Assembly: GCA_003158415.1 (NCBI GenBank)
Contig: PMJA01000406.1
Location: forward strand, 2,995-17,678
Direction of reading: 5' to 3'
Length of the DNA: 14,684 bases
Source of the DNA: Methylobacter sp.
GTDB lineage: Bacteria; Pseudomonadota; Gammaproteobacteria; Methylococcales; Methylomonadaceae
Part shown: piece by piece, positions 1-7,724 of the stretch
Layout of the letters: the number at the start of each line of letters is the position of its first letter
How positions within the stretch are numbered: the stretch's first letter is position 1
The notes under the pieces: generated by a model
The model's database searches: none
The model's input: the letters and a program-made list of their open reading frames with translations, nothing else
What the model was told of the DNA's origin: nothing
Position numbers and translations under genes: made by a program

Positions 1-575
1 ACAAGGAACTCATCCAGTGCTTCGGTCACGGTGGTGCGACGATAGCGTAACAAGTTCGCCAGGACTCGTGCGGGTGAGACATGAGCCGATTTACCCTGTT
101 CCAGTATCTCTTCCGCCAGCATGGCCTCTTCGGCCAATACCCGGCAAAGACGGATCAGAGAAAGCAGGCGGCTTCTTTCTTGAGGAAACCGTTCGGTTAA
201 GCCGGTAATAAAAGCGTCTTCGCCTGCCTGCAAGGCTACTTCGAATTCCGGAAAAACCGCCCGTGCGTAAGTCTGGATAGGAAGGAAAATGGCTTGCGGG
301 TCTATCCCCGCGACCTGACTGATCTTGTGGATGGTGCTGCCGTTGCGGTAGCCTTGAGTGCCACAGCCGCTGACCAGATGTACGCCGGAATCGAAATGGT
401 AGTCTCGTCGCCTGAAACCGTGCGCATAGCCACCCGGACGGTCATGGCGCTCCACCAGCAGCACTGACTTCCCAGCCTTTGCCAGCAATGCGGCAACACT
501 TAGGCCGCCGATACCCGCGCCGATGACTATTACGTCGTAAACTTCTTTTTCGGATTCTCTATGAATGCCGCGCAT
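1..575 (-). CDS. Phytoene desaturase/COG1233-like FAD-dependent oxidoreductase, partial (N-terminal part)
   Basis: The reverse strand is open from an ATG at 575 to the left edge, giving 191 codons without a stop; the C-terminal part lies outside the window. Translation begins MRGIHRESEKEVYDV and continues into an FAD-binding Rossmann motif, VIGAGIGGLS, at about residues 17-26. The second beta strand ends in VLLVERHDRPGGYAHGF, then comes an HFDSGVHLVSG segment. This combination (GxGxxG, then E-R, then PGGY, then DxGxH) is typical of the carotenoid desaturase / retinol saturase-like family, which adds or isomerises double bonds in polyene chains with FAD. I see no strong Shine-Dalgarno before the ATG, but the Rossmann motif sits where an N-terminus should. 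The gene lies 113 bp downstream of the AMP ligase on the same strand, so the two could be co-transcribed. Whether it acts on carotenoids, on the aryl polyene, or on another lipid cannot be told from half a protein. Confidence 0.85.
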   Translation of the reverse strand, partial: MRGIHRESEKEVYDVIVIGAGIGGLSVAALLAKAGKSVLLVERHDRPGGYAHGFRRRDYHFDSGVHLVSGCGTQGYRNGSTIHKISQVAGIDPQAIFLPIQTYARAVFPEFEVALQAGEDAFITGLTERFPQERSRLLSLIRLCRVLAEEAMLAEEILEQGKSAHVSPARVLANLLRYRRTTVTEALDEFL

Positions 576-688
576 TGAGTGTTTTCATTAAGGATGGCTT
601 TGGCTGAGGTGACCGCGAAAAGGGAGGGTGTTTCATTTTAGGTAGGTTAGCAGATAGCAGGCTTCGTCTCAAATTTAGCATTCTTTTA

Positions 689-2020
689 TTAAATCAGACC
701 CGCCAAAATATTTTCCATATCGACCTTTGCAAGTTTTCCAACTTCGTTGCGTGGGATGGCGGATATATAGTGGATTTTACGGGGCAGGAAAACCTCGTCC
801 AGATAGGGCTGCAATCCTTTCCGAATGGCTTGTTTGTCCAGGCAGCTGACCACCACGGCGATTAGGCGGCTTTCGTCCGGCACTTTTTTCTGGATAAAGA
901 AAAAGCCGTCTTCTATCCCTTCTATATCATTTAGTCTTCGGTTTAGTTCGGACAAAGAGGCACGCTTTCCGCCGATTTTGATCAAGTCTAAATCCCGTCC
1001 TTGCAAGGCGAACTGTCCGTTAACTTCGATTATGAAACTGTCTTGCAGAAGAGCTGGGGCCTTCAGATGCGGGGATTCGAGAATAGTTTGTCCGGCTTCA
1101 TCCTGTCTTAACCGGATATTTTTGTAAGGTCGCCAAAGACTTTCACGTAAGAGTTCTCGGCTGGCAAAAGAAAGAGTTTCCGTGCTACCATAGATTTCGT
1201 ATGGAGATTGCCCAAGAGCGGAATAAGTTTCCTGGGCGAGCTTTTCGGACAAGGTATCGGTTGCGGATAGAATGCCAACAAGTTGAATCCATGAGCCATT
1301 GGATTTAGTAAGGGAACGTAAATGAGTGGGCGTGGTTACCAGCATGGGGGGCCAAGGAGCCGTCTCGACCACGCGGCTAATGTCTGCGGGGAAGAAGGGG
1401 CGCTCATCATGCATGATCAGGCTGGAAAACAAGGGCCAAAACACCGAGGTTTCCAGTCCATACATGTGCTGTGGGGGTGTAGTGGAGACCATTAGCAGCC
1501 GCTGATGACTGAGTCCCAGGCTGCCCACCGCAAGCTCGGCCGAAACTCTGAAAGTCGTTAGGGTGTGGGCGCAAGGCTTGGGCTTTCCGGTACTTCCCGA
1601 GGTAAATGCGATCAATGCCGTGCGATCCCAGTCGAAGCCGATTTCCAAGGCAATGTCCTCAGATCCCGGCGCTTCCACCGGGAACCACTCCAGGCCGGGT
1701 AAGTCTGGGGCGCGTTCGCAGGCCAGATAAGCTCCGGGGTATTCACGGGAGATTTCCTTGACCACAGTCATCAGGCCGGAGGGCGGCAGCAGGCAAATTT
1801 GCCCGCGACTTGCCGCTGCCAACAATAATAAGCAAAATAGGTAGCGGTTTTCGCATAAATTGAATACATAAGGACGATCCGGCAAGCACCCGGCTATTTT
1901 CCTCACGTCAGACCACAAGTTTCCACGCCTTATTAGTTTGCCTTGATGGAGAGCGAAAGGCTCTTCGCTGGCTAGGGGCGTTGGGTGGAAAGATTTGGAG
2001 GGTGTATTGGTTTCCTGCAT
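689..2020 (-). CDS. AMP-forming aryl/acyl ligase of the aryl-polyene cluster (ApeH-like)
   Basis: This is a 443-residue member of the ANL (acyl-CoA synthetase/AMP-ligase) superfamily. All core signatures are present: the P-loop FTSGSTGKPK at residues 139-148, YGSTET (A5 motif) at 277-282, GRDLDLIKIGGKR (A7/A8 hinge) at 341-353, and PRNEVGKL near the C-terminus with the presumed catalytic lysine at 429. It is shorter than usual CoA ligases (500+ residues), as is typical for ligases of aryl-polyene clusters. The family adenylates a carboxylic acid and passes it to a thiol; here the likely job is to activate an aromatic starter acid (hydroxybenzoate- or cinnamate-type) and load it on an ACP of the neighbouring operon. 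It is transcribed divergently from the plus-strand operon, with 84 bp between the start codons. The ribosome site before the ATG is weak (GAG). The substrate is inferred from context only. Confidence 0.88.
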   Translation of the reverse strand: MQETNTPSKSFHPTPLASEEPFALHQGKLIRRGNLWSDVRKIAGCLPDRPYVFNLCENRYLFCLLLLAAASRGQICLLPPSGLMTVVKEISREYPGAYLACERAPDLPGLEWFPVEAPGSEDIALEIGFDWDRTALIAFTSGSTGKPKPCAHTLTTFRVSAELAVGSLGLSHQRLLMVSTTPPQHMYGLETSVFWPLFSSLIMHDERPFFPADISRVVETAPWPPMLVTTPTHLRSLTKSNGSWIQLVGILSATDTLSEKLAQETYSALGQSPYEIYGSTETLSFASRELLRESLWRPYKNIRLRQDEAGQTILESPHLKAPALLQDSFIIEVNGQFALQGRDLDLIKIGGKRASLSELNRRLNDIEGIEDGFFFIQKKVPDESRLIAVVVSCLDKQAIRKGLQPYLDEVFLPRKIHYISAIPRNEVGKLAKVDMENILAGLI

Positions 2021-2104
2021 GGGTCGGACTCTATGGAATGGGCCTTGGGCCCTCGTTATTGATAGTTGCCGTCATTTTAATCGAATAAGTGGAGTATAGA
2101 ATAA
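2021..2104. promoter_or_regulatory. Divergent intergenic region, probable promoter region for ligase and pigment operon
   Basis: This 84-bp gap separates the two divergent start codons, so it should hold the 5' control signals for the minus-strand ligase and the long plus-strand operon, unless the promoters lie inside the coding sequence. It contains a small GC-rich inverted repeat, GGGCC-TTG-GGCCC, at 2040-2052, followed by an AT-rich stretch (about 2056-2090). A Shine-Dalgarno GGAG at 2091-2094 lies 10 nt before the operon's first ATG. I found no convincing -35/-10 pair. TTGATA at 2059-2064 with GAATAA at 2083-2088 would put the transcript start on the ribosome site, which is unlikely. Confidence 0.4.
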
Positions 2105-3331
2105 ATGGATGCGGATGTGTTGATCATTGGCGCAGGCCCTGCCGGGAGTGTGGCGGCTCGAATGCTGAAGAAGCTGGGCCGCAATGTGGTCATTCTTGAG
2201 AAGGAACAGTTCCCACGATTTTCCATTGGCGAAAGCCTGCTTCCCTATTGCATGGAACTTCTGGAAGCGGCCGACCTGTTGGAGGTGGTGGCTGCGGAAA
2301 GATTTCAGTTGAAAAATGGCGCTGCTTTTTCCCATGCGGGCAAACTGACGGAATTTAATTTTTCGCAAAAGTTCAGTCCTGGTTGGGCCACCACCTATCA
2401 GGTGCCTCGCGCCCGGTTCGATCAGGTATTGGCCGAGGCCGCCGTTGATTGCGGTGTGCCCATCCATTACCGGCACAGTATTGTGGCAGCGGACTTTGGC
2501 ACGCCGGGACAGGCGCGCCTGACCAGTCTTGACGCCAACGGCTTGCGGCGAGACTGGACGGCCTCCATGGTAATGGATGCCAGTGGTTTTGGGCGAGTGT
2601 TGCCGCGTCTGCTCAATCTTGAGACACCTTCGTCCCTGCCGCCGCGTCAGGCGCTATTTACCCACATTGAAGATCGAATTACCGTTGGAGATTATGACCG
2701 CAACAAGATCCTAATTGCCATTCATCCTGTGTTTCATGAGGTGTGGTACTGGTTGATTCCTTTCAGCAACGGCAGAAGCTCTTTAGGCGTGGTGATGCCT
2801 GAGGGTTTTCTCGACATGAGGGCTGGTAGTCCACTTGAAAACCTGCGGGAATTGGCAATGGAAGAACCTAGACTGGCTGATTTGCTGAAGGAAAGCCGTT
2901 TCGACACGCCAGCCAACCGAATTGACGGCTATTCGGCCAATGTCAAGTGCTTGTATGGCTCTGGTTTTGTCTTGCTTGGCAATGCCGGGGAATTTCTCGA
3001 TCCGGTGTTCTCTTCCGGCATCACTATTGCCCTGAAGTCGGCTGCTCTGGCAGTTCCCCTCGTGAACAGGCAGCTGAGCGGTTTTCCGGTGGATTGGCAA
3101 GTCGATTATGAACAAGTCTTACGTCGGGGGATTGAGGTGTTTCGCGCTTATGTCAATGCCTGGTACGACGGACGCTTACAGCGGATTATTTTTGAAGAAC
3201 ATCAGTTGGCTAGCATCAAAGCGATGATCTGTTCCATTCTTGCCGGATTTGCTTGGGATGAGGCCAACCCCATGACCCAACGTTGCAGCAAGAAGATCGA
3301 GGCTATCGCCGAAATATGCCCTCCTTTGTGA
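2105..3331 (+). CDS. Halogenase-like FAD-dependent monooxygenase 1
   Basis: This 408-residue protein has the flavin-dependent halogenase/monooxygenase fold. Visible motifs in order are GAGPAG (9-14, FAD dinucleotide binding), RFSIGESLLP (38-47), FQLKNGAAF (67-75) with Lys70 where CmlS/PltA-type halogenases carry their active-site lysine, WYWLIP (214-219) matching the WxWxIP signature of flavin halogenases, and GNAGEFLDPVFSSG (292-305), the C-terminal FAD/substrate-side motif. Known relatives use FADH2 and O2 to make a hypohalous acid that the lysine passes to an aromatic or ACP-bound substrate. Because the residues are present, real halogenation or another oxidation of the ACP-bound aryl head are both possible. 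Many family members in pigment clusters are annotated only as oxidoreductases, so halogenation is an inference. No flavin reductase gene is seen in the window. It is the first gene of the operon, with a GGAG ribosome site 10 nt before the ATG, and ends 28 bp before ketosynthase 1. Confidence 0.85.
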   Translation: MDADVLIIGAGPAGSVAARMLKKLGRNVVILEKEQFPRFSIGESLLPYCMELLEAADLLEVVAAERFQLKNGAAFSHAGKLTEFNFSQKFSPGWATTYQVPRARFDQVLAEAAVDCGVPIHYRHSIVAADFGTPGQARLTSLDANGLRRDWTASMVMDASGFGRVLPRLLNLETPSSLPPRQALFTHIEDRITVGDYDRNKILIAIHPVFHEVWYWLIPFSNGRSSLGVVMPEGFLDMRAGSPLENLRELAMEEPRLADLLKESRFDTPANRIDGYSANVKCLYGSGFVLLGNAGEFLDPVFSSGITIALKSAALAVPLVNRQLSGFPVDWQVDYEQVLRRGIEVFRAYVNAWYDGRLQRIIFEEHQLASIKAMICSILAGFAWDEANPMTQRCSKKIEAIAEICPPL

Positions 3332-3347
3332 TCGCCAGTCCCGTCAT

Positions 3348-3352
3348 GGAAG
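3348..3352 (+). promoter_or_regulatory. Ribosome binding site supporting a TTG start
   Basis: GGAAG lies 7 nt before the TTG at 3360, the only start-like codon that leads directly into the conserved N-terminal beta strand of ketosynthase 1 (YLNDLGIVCALG). No in-frame ATG or GTG precedes it in the gap. The nearby ATG at 3346 is in a different frame. Confidence 0.6.
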
Positions 3353-3359
3353 AAACCGC

Positions 3360-4529
3360 TTGTATTTAAATGACTTGGGGATAGTCTGCGCCCTGGGTTA
3401 CGGCAAGGCAGAAGTTTTGTCGGCATGGCTTTCGGGCCAGCACCCACAGGCGCAACCTATCCCATGGCTGGGTTCGAATATTCCTGCGCTCAGCGTGCAA
3501 GCAGAGCTGCTCCCGCTCCCGAAAAGCCTCAATCGCTACGATTGCCGCAACAACCGCATCCTGTTGTCGGCATTAGGCCAAATCGAGCAGACTGTCAGGC
3601 GTATGATCGGACGTTATGGTCGGGATCGCATCGGTTTGGTTGTCGGCACCAGTACCTCCGGTATCGCTGAAGGTGAGCGGGCGGTGGGTGTCTTGCAGGC
3701 AACGGGTCAAATGCCGACTGGCTACCATTATAAGCAGCAGGAGTTGGGCGGGGCGGCGGAGTTTCTAACCCGCTATCTGGATATCCGGGGCCCTGCCTAC
3801 ACGGTTTCGACGACCTGCTCTTCCAGCGCAAACGCCTTGACGTCGGCCCGTCGCCTGATACGCTTAGGTGTCTGCGATGCGGTGCTGGTGGGCGGCGGGG
3901 ACGCCTTGTGCGACACTACCCTGGAGGGTTTCGCCGCATTAGGTGCCCTCAGCAAAACCCGCTGTAATCCTTTTAGCAAAAATCGCGACGGAACCGTTAT
4001 AGGAGAGGGGGCAGCCTTGTTCTTGATGAGTCGGGAGCCTGCAGCCATTGCCCTGCTGGGGGTTGGGGCCAGCTCCGATGCCTATCATATTTCCGCGCCA
4101 CGACCCGATGGCGCTTGCGCCTATGCGGCGATGCAGTTCGCTTTACAGGATGTCGGTCTGGCTCCCGAACAAGTGGATTACATTAACCTTCACGGCACGG
4201 CTACTTGGCAAAACGACGCTATGGAAAGCCTGGCAGTCGGACAGTTGTTCGGAAAACGGACGTCTTGCGGCTCAAGCAAGCCGGCTACCGGCCATTGCCT
4301 GGGTGCGTCGGGAGCTATTGAAGCCGGTTTGTGCTGGCTTATTTTGTCCGACTTGAATAGGGAAAAACGTTTGCCACCGCATTGCTGGGATGGTGTAGCG
4401 GATTCCGAAATGATGCGTCTTGGTTTTGTCACGCTTGAACACCCTGTGCTTAAGCCACTACAATACTGTCTTAGTAATTCTTTTGCTTTCGGTGGCAACA
4501 ATGTGTCCTTGCTCCTTGGTCATCCGTGA
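3360..4529 (+). CDS. Beta-ketoacyl-ACP synthase 1 (aryl-polyene KS)
   Basis: This 389-residue protein of the KAS I/II (FabB/FabF) thiolase fold carries the complete catalytic set: nucleophile Cys153 in TTCSSSANA, His279 in NLHGTAT, and Lys307/His312 in SSKPATGHCLGASG. A C-terminal NSFAFGGNN motif is also present. It should catalyse decarboxylative Claisen condensation of malonyl-ACP with an acyl- or aryl-primed thioester. Aryl-polyene clusters carry more than one ketosynthase: one works with a chain-length factor for elongation, and another may act on the starter or a second chain. Which role this copy has cannot be read from the sequence. It resembles the ApeR-type KS mainly by its place directly before the ApeP-like dehydratase and the ketoreductase. 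It starts at TTG 3360 with a good GGAAG ribosome site. Its 3' end overlaps the next gene by 29 bp. Confidence 0.88.
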   Translation: MYLNDLGIVCALGYGKAEVLSAWLSGQHPQAQPIPWLGSNIPALSVQAELLPLPKSLNRYDCRNNRILLSALGQIEQTVRRMIGRYGRDRIGLVVGTSTSGIAEGERAVGVLQATGQMPTGYHYKQQELGGAAEFLTRYLDIRGPAYTVSTTCSSSANALTSARRLIRLGVCDAVLVGGGDALCDTTLEGFAALGALSKTRCNPFSKNRDGTVIGEGAALFLMSREPAAIALLGVGASSDAYHISAPRPDGACAYAAMQFALQDVGLAPEQVDYINLHGTATWQNDAMESLAVGQLFGKRTSCGSSKPATGHCLGASGAIEAGLCWLILSDLNREKRLPPHCWDGVADSEMMRLGFVTLEHPVLKPLQYCLSNSFAFGGNNVSLLLGHP

Positions 4530-4992
4530 AAAATCAGCGGATTTCCCTTACCCAGTCGAAGCGTTGCTTCCCCACTCCAAAGGCATGGTGCTGCTGGATC
4601 GGGTGGTAGAAGCAGGGGAAGACCATATCGTTGTTGAGCTTAAAGTGCGTGACGATGGATTGTTTTCAAGTCCTGACTATACCGTACCTGCCTGGGTGGG
4701 ACTGGAATATATGGCGCAAACCATTGCTGCATTTTCCGGTTACCACCGAAAATGCAGGGGCGAGGCGATTGACGTGGGTTTTTTAGTGGGCACCCGCCAC
4801 TACCAATGCTCGGTCGGATGCTTCCCCTGCGGCACAAGCTTGCGGGTGCGGGCGGAAAAAATCATTGAGGCTGCCAATGATCTGTCTGTTTTCAGTTGCA
4901 CCCTGGAAGGCGACGGCATCAATGCGACCTCGCAGATTAATGTTCTGTTGCCGCAGGATTCAAAAAAATTTCTTACCGGAAAAGGCTTATGA
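4501..4992 (+). CDS. ApeP-like 3-hydroxyacyl-ACP dehydratase (hotdog fold)
   Basis: This is a 163-residue single-hotdog dehydratase of the FabA/FabZ superfamily. It shows LLPHSKGMVLLDRV near the N-terminus, with a candidate catalytic His, and VPAWVGLEYMAQTIAAFSG with the Glu-x-Met-Ala-Gln of the central helix that supplies the acidic partner. This WVGxEYMAQ version is typical of ApeP-type dehydratases. It would remove water from the 3-hydroxyacyl-ACP made by the ketoreductase, giving the trans double bond of the polyene. In the studied Xenorhabdus system ApeP forms a heterodimer with ApeI, and a matching ApeI-like gene is present at 9548-9931. I chose ATG 4501 (GGTGG a few bases upstream) over the longer open frame that starts inside ketosynthase 1, because the family lacks the extra hydrophobic leader. 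TTG 4516 is an alternative. Its stop overlaps the ketoreductase start as ATGA. Confidence 0.85.
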   Translation: MCPCSLVIREKSADFPYPVEALLPHSKGMVLLDRVVEAGEDHIVVELKVRDDGLFSSPDYTVPAWVGLEYMAQTIAAFSGYHRKCRGEAIDVGFLVGTRHYQCSVGCFPCGTSLRVRAEKIIEAANDLSVFSCTLEGDGINATSQINVLLPQDSKKFLTGKGL

Positions 4993-5717
4993 CTCAAAAA
5001 ACCATTCTTGTTACGGGATCCAGTCGTGGCATCGGCAAAGCCATTGCCTTGCGCCTAGCTCGTGAAGGATACGATATCGTGGTGCATTGCCGAAACCGCC
5101 TAGCCGAAGCGTCCCAAGTACGGGATAGTATCGTGCAAATTGGAGGAGAGTCCCGTGTTCTCAGCTTTGATCTGGCCGACCGGTCAGGCGCCAAGAATAT
5201 CCTGGAGATGGATATTCAAGTTCATGGCGCCTATTACGGCGTAGTATGCAATGCCGGTATTGCACGAGACAACGCTTTTCCTGCGCTGAGCGGTGAAGAT
5301 TGGGATCAGGTTTTGCGCAGCAATCTGGATGGCTTTTACAACGTGCTCAGCCCCCTCGTCATGCCCATGATTCAGCGGCGTAAGCCGGGGCGCATCGTTA
5401 CGCTATCGTCGGTCTCGGGGCTAATCGGTAACCGGGGCCAAGTTAACTACAGTGCGGCCAAGGCAGGCATCATCGGCGCCAGCAAGGCGTTGGCAGTGGA
5501 ATTGGCGAAACGCAATATTACTGTGAATTGTGTGGCTCCAGGCCTCATAGAGACAGAAATGTTGGAAGGCCTGCCCTTGGATCAGATAGTATCAACCATT
5601 CCGGCAAAACGATTGGGAACCCCAGAAGAGGTTGCCGCGTTGGTCGCTTTCCTGATGTCAGAAGATGCCGCCTATATTACCCGCCAAGTCATTTCGGTGA
5701 ATGGGGGCTTGTGTTGA
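4989..5717 (+). CDS. fabG: 3-ketoacyl-ACP reductase (FabG-like, ApeQ role)
   Basis: This is a 242-residue classical short-chain dehydrogenase/reductase. Motifs are TGSSRGIG (10-16 region, NADPH binding), CNAGIARD (88-94), Asn112, Ser141, and Tyr154-x3-Lys158 in VNYSAAKAG. That is the full Asn-Ser-Tyr-Lys tetrad at FabG spacing. The C-terminal PGLIETEM and SVNGGLC ends fit FabG. It should reduce the 3-keto group of the growing ACP-bound chain with NADPH before dehydration. Its location between the dehydratase and ketosynthase 2 marks it as the pathway-specific reductase rather than the housekeeping fabG, which normally sits with fabD, acpP and fabF. It starts in an ATGA overlap with the dehydratase and its last codons overlap ketosynthase 2. 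An 8-bp perfect inverted repeat lies inside it at 5195-5217. Confidence 0.92.
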   Translation: MTQKTILVTGSSRGIGKAIALRLAREGYDIVVHCRNRLAEASQVRDSIVQIGGESRVLSFDLADRSGAKNILEMDIQVHGAYYGVVCNAGIARDNAFPALSGEDWDQVLRSNLDGFYNVLSPLVMPMIQRRKPGRIVTLSSVSGLIGNRGQVNYSAAKAGIIGASKALAVELAKRNITVNCVAPGLIETEMLEGLPLDQIVSTIPAKRLGTPEEVAALVAFLMSEDAAYITRQVISVNGGLC

Positions 5718-6946
5718 ACAGGCGTGTGGTGGTTACAGGCATGGCCGGCTTTTCACCCATCGGCAACGATTGGGACGAGATCAGTATTAGTCTACGTAGT
5801 CATCGTTCTGGTATACGTTATTTGCCTGAGTGGGAGCCGTATAACGGTCTATTGACCAAGTTGGGCGCTCCGGTGGAGAATTTCAGCCTGTCGACCCTTT
5901 ACACCCGTAAAAACACCCGCAGCATGGGGCGGGTGTCCTTGTTGGCTACCCGTGCTACGGAACTGGCTCTCACCGATGCCGGTTTACTCGGTGACCCCGT
6001 GGTTTGCGGAGGACGTACCGGTGTGGCCTACGGGTCTTCGGTGGGATCAACCTCGGCCATCGCCGATTTTGGCAGAATGCTGATCAACCGCGATATCGGC
6101 AACCTCAACGCGACAACCTATCTCAAGATGATGGGACACACCACCACGGCCAACGTGGCCGTGTTCTTTCAGGTGCGCGGGCGGGTCATTCCCGCCGTCA
6201 GCGCCTGCACCTCCGGCAGTCAGGCCATAGGCTTCGCCTACGAAGCCATCAAATTTGGCCTACAGGACGTGATGTTAGCTGGCGGGGCAGAAGAGATTTG
6301 CCCCACCATGGCGGCACTCTTCGATGCCTTGTATGCCACCAGCACCCGCAATGACGAGCCTCACCTCACCCCCAGGCCCTTCGACTGCGCCCGCGATGGG
6401 CTGGTTATTGGGGAAGGCGGCTGCACCTTAGTGTTGGAGGAGTTGGGACGCGCCTTGGATAGAGGTGCGCGTATCTATGCCGAGGTGACAGGTTTCTCCA
6501 CCAATGCCGACGGTTTGCATGTTACGCAGCCTAATGCGGAAACCATGCAGGAAGTCATGCGTCAAGCGTTATTGGATGCGGCGCTCGAATCCAGTCAAAT
6601 CGCTTACATCAGCGCCCACGGCACCGCCACCGAACAGGGCGATATCACCGAAAGCCATGCCACACAGGCGATATTCGGTGCAAACACACCCATCAGCAGC
6701 CTAAAAAGTTACACTGGACATACTTTGGGGGCTTGCGGGGCTTTAGAAGCAATGGTCGCCATCCGCATGATGCAGGAGGACTGGTTCCACCCGACGCTTA
6801 ATCTTGACCATCCTGATCCCCGGTGCGCTGATCTTGATTACATTATGGCCGACGGGCGCAATATTGCTGCCGAACATGTGATGAGTAATAACTTTGCTTT
6901 CGGCGGCATCAACACCTCACTGATTTTCAGCCGCTATGGAAACTGA
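5711..6946 (+). CDS. Beta-ketoacyl-ACP synthase 2 (aryl-polyene elongation KS, ApeO-like)
   Basis: This 411-residue FabF-type ketosynthase begins with RRVVVTGMAGFSPIG. It has nucleophile Cys166 in AVSACTSGSQ, His303 in SAHGTATEQGD, and Lys332/His337 in SLKSYTGHTLGACGA, so the condensing triad is complete. It is followed directly by the half-length ketosynthase-like gene, the arrangement expected for a KS with its chain-length factor, so this copy is the best candidate for the iterative elongation enzyme. The open frame extends further 5' inside the ketoreductase, but the conserved start of the fold places initiation at GTG 5711 or TTG 5714. A run of five G at 5703-5707 can serve as ribosome site for either, and the TTG spacing is slightly better. 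The gene overlaps the ketoreductase by 4-7 bp, which suggests translational coupling. Confidence 0.9.
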   Translation: MLNRRVVVTGMAGFSPIGNDWDEISISLRSHRSGIRYLPEWEPYNGLLTKLGAPVENFSLSTLYTRKNTRSMGRVSLLATRATELALTDAGLLGDPVVCGGRTGVAYGSSVGSTSAIADFGRMLINRDIGNLNATTYLKMMGHTTTANVAVFFQVRGRVIPAVSACTSGSQAIGFAYEAIKFGLQDVMLAGGAEEICPTMAALFDALYATSTRNDEPHLTPRPFDCARDGLVIGEGGCTLVLEELGRALDRGARIYAEVTGFSTNADGLHVTQPNAETMQEVMRQALLDAALESSQIAYISAHGTATEQGDITESHATQAIFGANTPISSLKSYTGHTLGACGALEAMVAIRMMQEDWFHPTLNLDHPDPRCADLDYIMADGRNIAAEHVMSNNFAFGGINTSLIFSRYGN

Positions 6947-6947
6947 A

Positions 6948-7724
6948 ATGACGGATGTCCCGGAATCGTCCCGCACGCTACCCAAAAATTCCGGCATCCA
7001 GGAAATCCGCTTGGGTTTCACACTTCAGCACTGGTGTCTGTGGCAGTCCAAGGAGACTCCCTTTGGGGAATTTTGGCCTGGCGGAGAGGTTTTACCCTAT
7101 AACGGCGGGCGTGCCGATGTAAGCTTCTTCCCGATGATGCAAAGCCGCAGGCTATCACCCTTGGCCAGGGCAGTCAGCGCGGTGGCTTGGCATAGTCGGC
7201 AACAGTGCGGGGACATACCTTCGGTGTTTTTATCAAGTCATGGCGAAAGCCAATATTATTTCGAGATATTGCAGGGAATGGCCGGGGGAGAGGGTGTTTC
7301 ACCCAGTCGCTTCAGCCTATGTGTGCATAACGCCATTGCCGGCCTCTCCAGCATCCACAACGCAAGTTACCAGCCGTATTTGTCCCTGGCCGGAGGAACG
7401 GAGGGGATGTTTGCCGCTTTTCTGGAAGCTGGCGGCATTCTATTGGAAACATCCAAGGTCTTGGTGGTTTGGTATGAGCAAGCCTTACCCGATGCTTATC
7501 AAGCTTACCTTGCTACGTCAGAAACGACCTTTGCCCTTTCCATGATCCTGACCAGGGGCGGTGGGCCCGGACACCAGTTGCGGCTTGCCCGCAGGCCCGG
7601 CAAGGGCGGATCAAATGCGGAAGATTGCACAACAAGCCTAGTCCAGACCATCCTTGAGGGCCGACGTAGTGCAGTTTGCCACTTAGAGCAGTCGATTTGG
7701 CAGTGGAGCCTGGACGATGCTTGA
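6948..7724 (+). CDS. Half-length ketosynthase-like protein (PF13723 type, probable chain-length factor)
   Basis: This protein of about 258 residues resembles only the N-terminal half of a ketosynthase. It keeps the family-specific SVFLSSHGES and FSLCVHNAIAGLSSI segments and LSLAGGTEGMFAAF. The His/Lys/His half of the KS catalytic set is absent because the C-terminal domain is missing. Such proteins are annotated as beta-ketoacyl synthase N-terminal-like or chain-length factor and are common in aryl-polyene clusters, where a KS:CLF pair (ApeO:ApeC) has been described. Its position right after ketosynthase 2 supports pairing with it. Cys125 falls near the position of the KS nucleophile, but without histidines it should not condense. 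ATG 6948 follows GGAAA by a usable spacing and lies 1 nt after the upstream stop. ATG 6936, four codons earlier, is the alternative. Function is inferred from family and neighbours. Confidence 0.75.
   Translation: MTDVPESSRTLPKNSGIQEIRLGFTLQHWCLWQSKETPFGEFWPGGEVLPYNGGRADVSFFPMMQSRRLSPLARAVSAVAWHSRQQCGDIPSVFLSSHGESQYYFEILQGMAGGEGVSPSRFSLCVHNAIAGLSSIHNASYQPYLSLAGGTEGMFAAFLEAGGILLETSKVLVVWYEQALPDAYQAYLATSETTFALSMILTRGGGPGHQLRLARRPGKGGSNAEDCTTSLVQTILEGRRSAVCHLEQSIWQWSLDDA

Noticed and set aside
576..688. Possible small gene or terminator between the ligase and the desaturase-like gene
   Set aside because: No open frame with a ribosome site and no hairpin plus T-run is visible; it looks like plain spacer.
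2072..2476. Long minus-strand open frame opposite the start of flavoprotein 1
   Set aside because: Shadow of the coding strand; the composition is low-sense and no family is recognisable.
5195..5217. Perfect 8-bp inverted repeat GAATATCC / GGATATTC with a 7-nt loop
   Set aside because: It lies in the middle of the ketoreductase coding sequence, has no T-run and is explained by codons; no evidence of a regulatory role.
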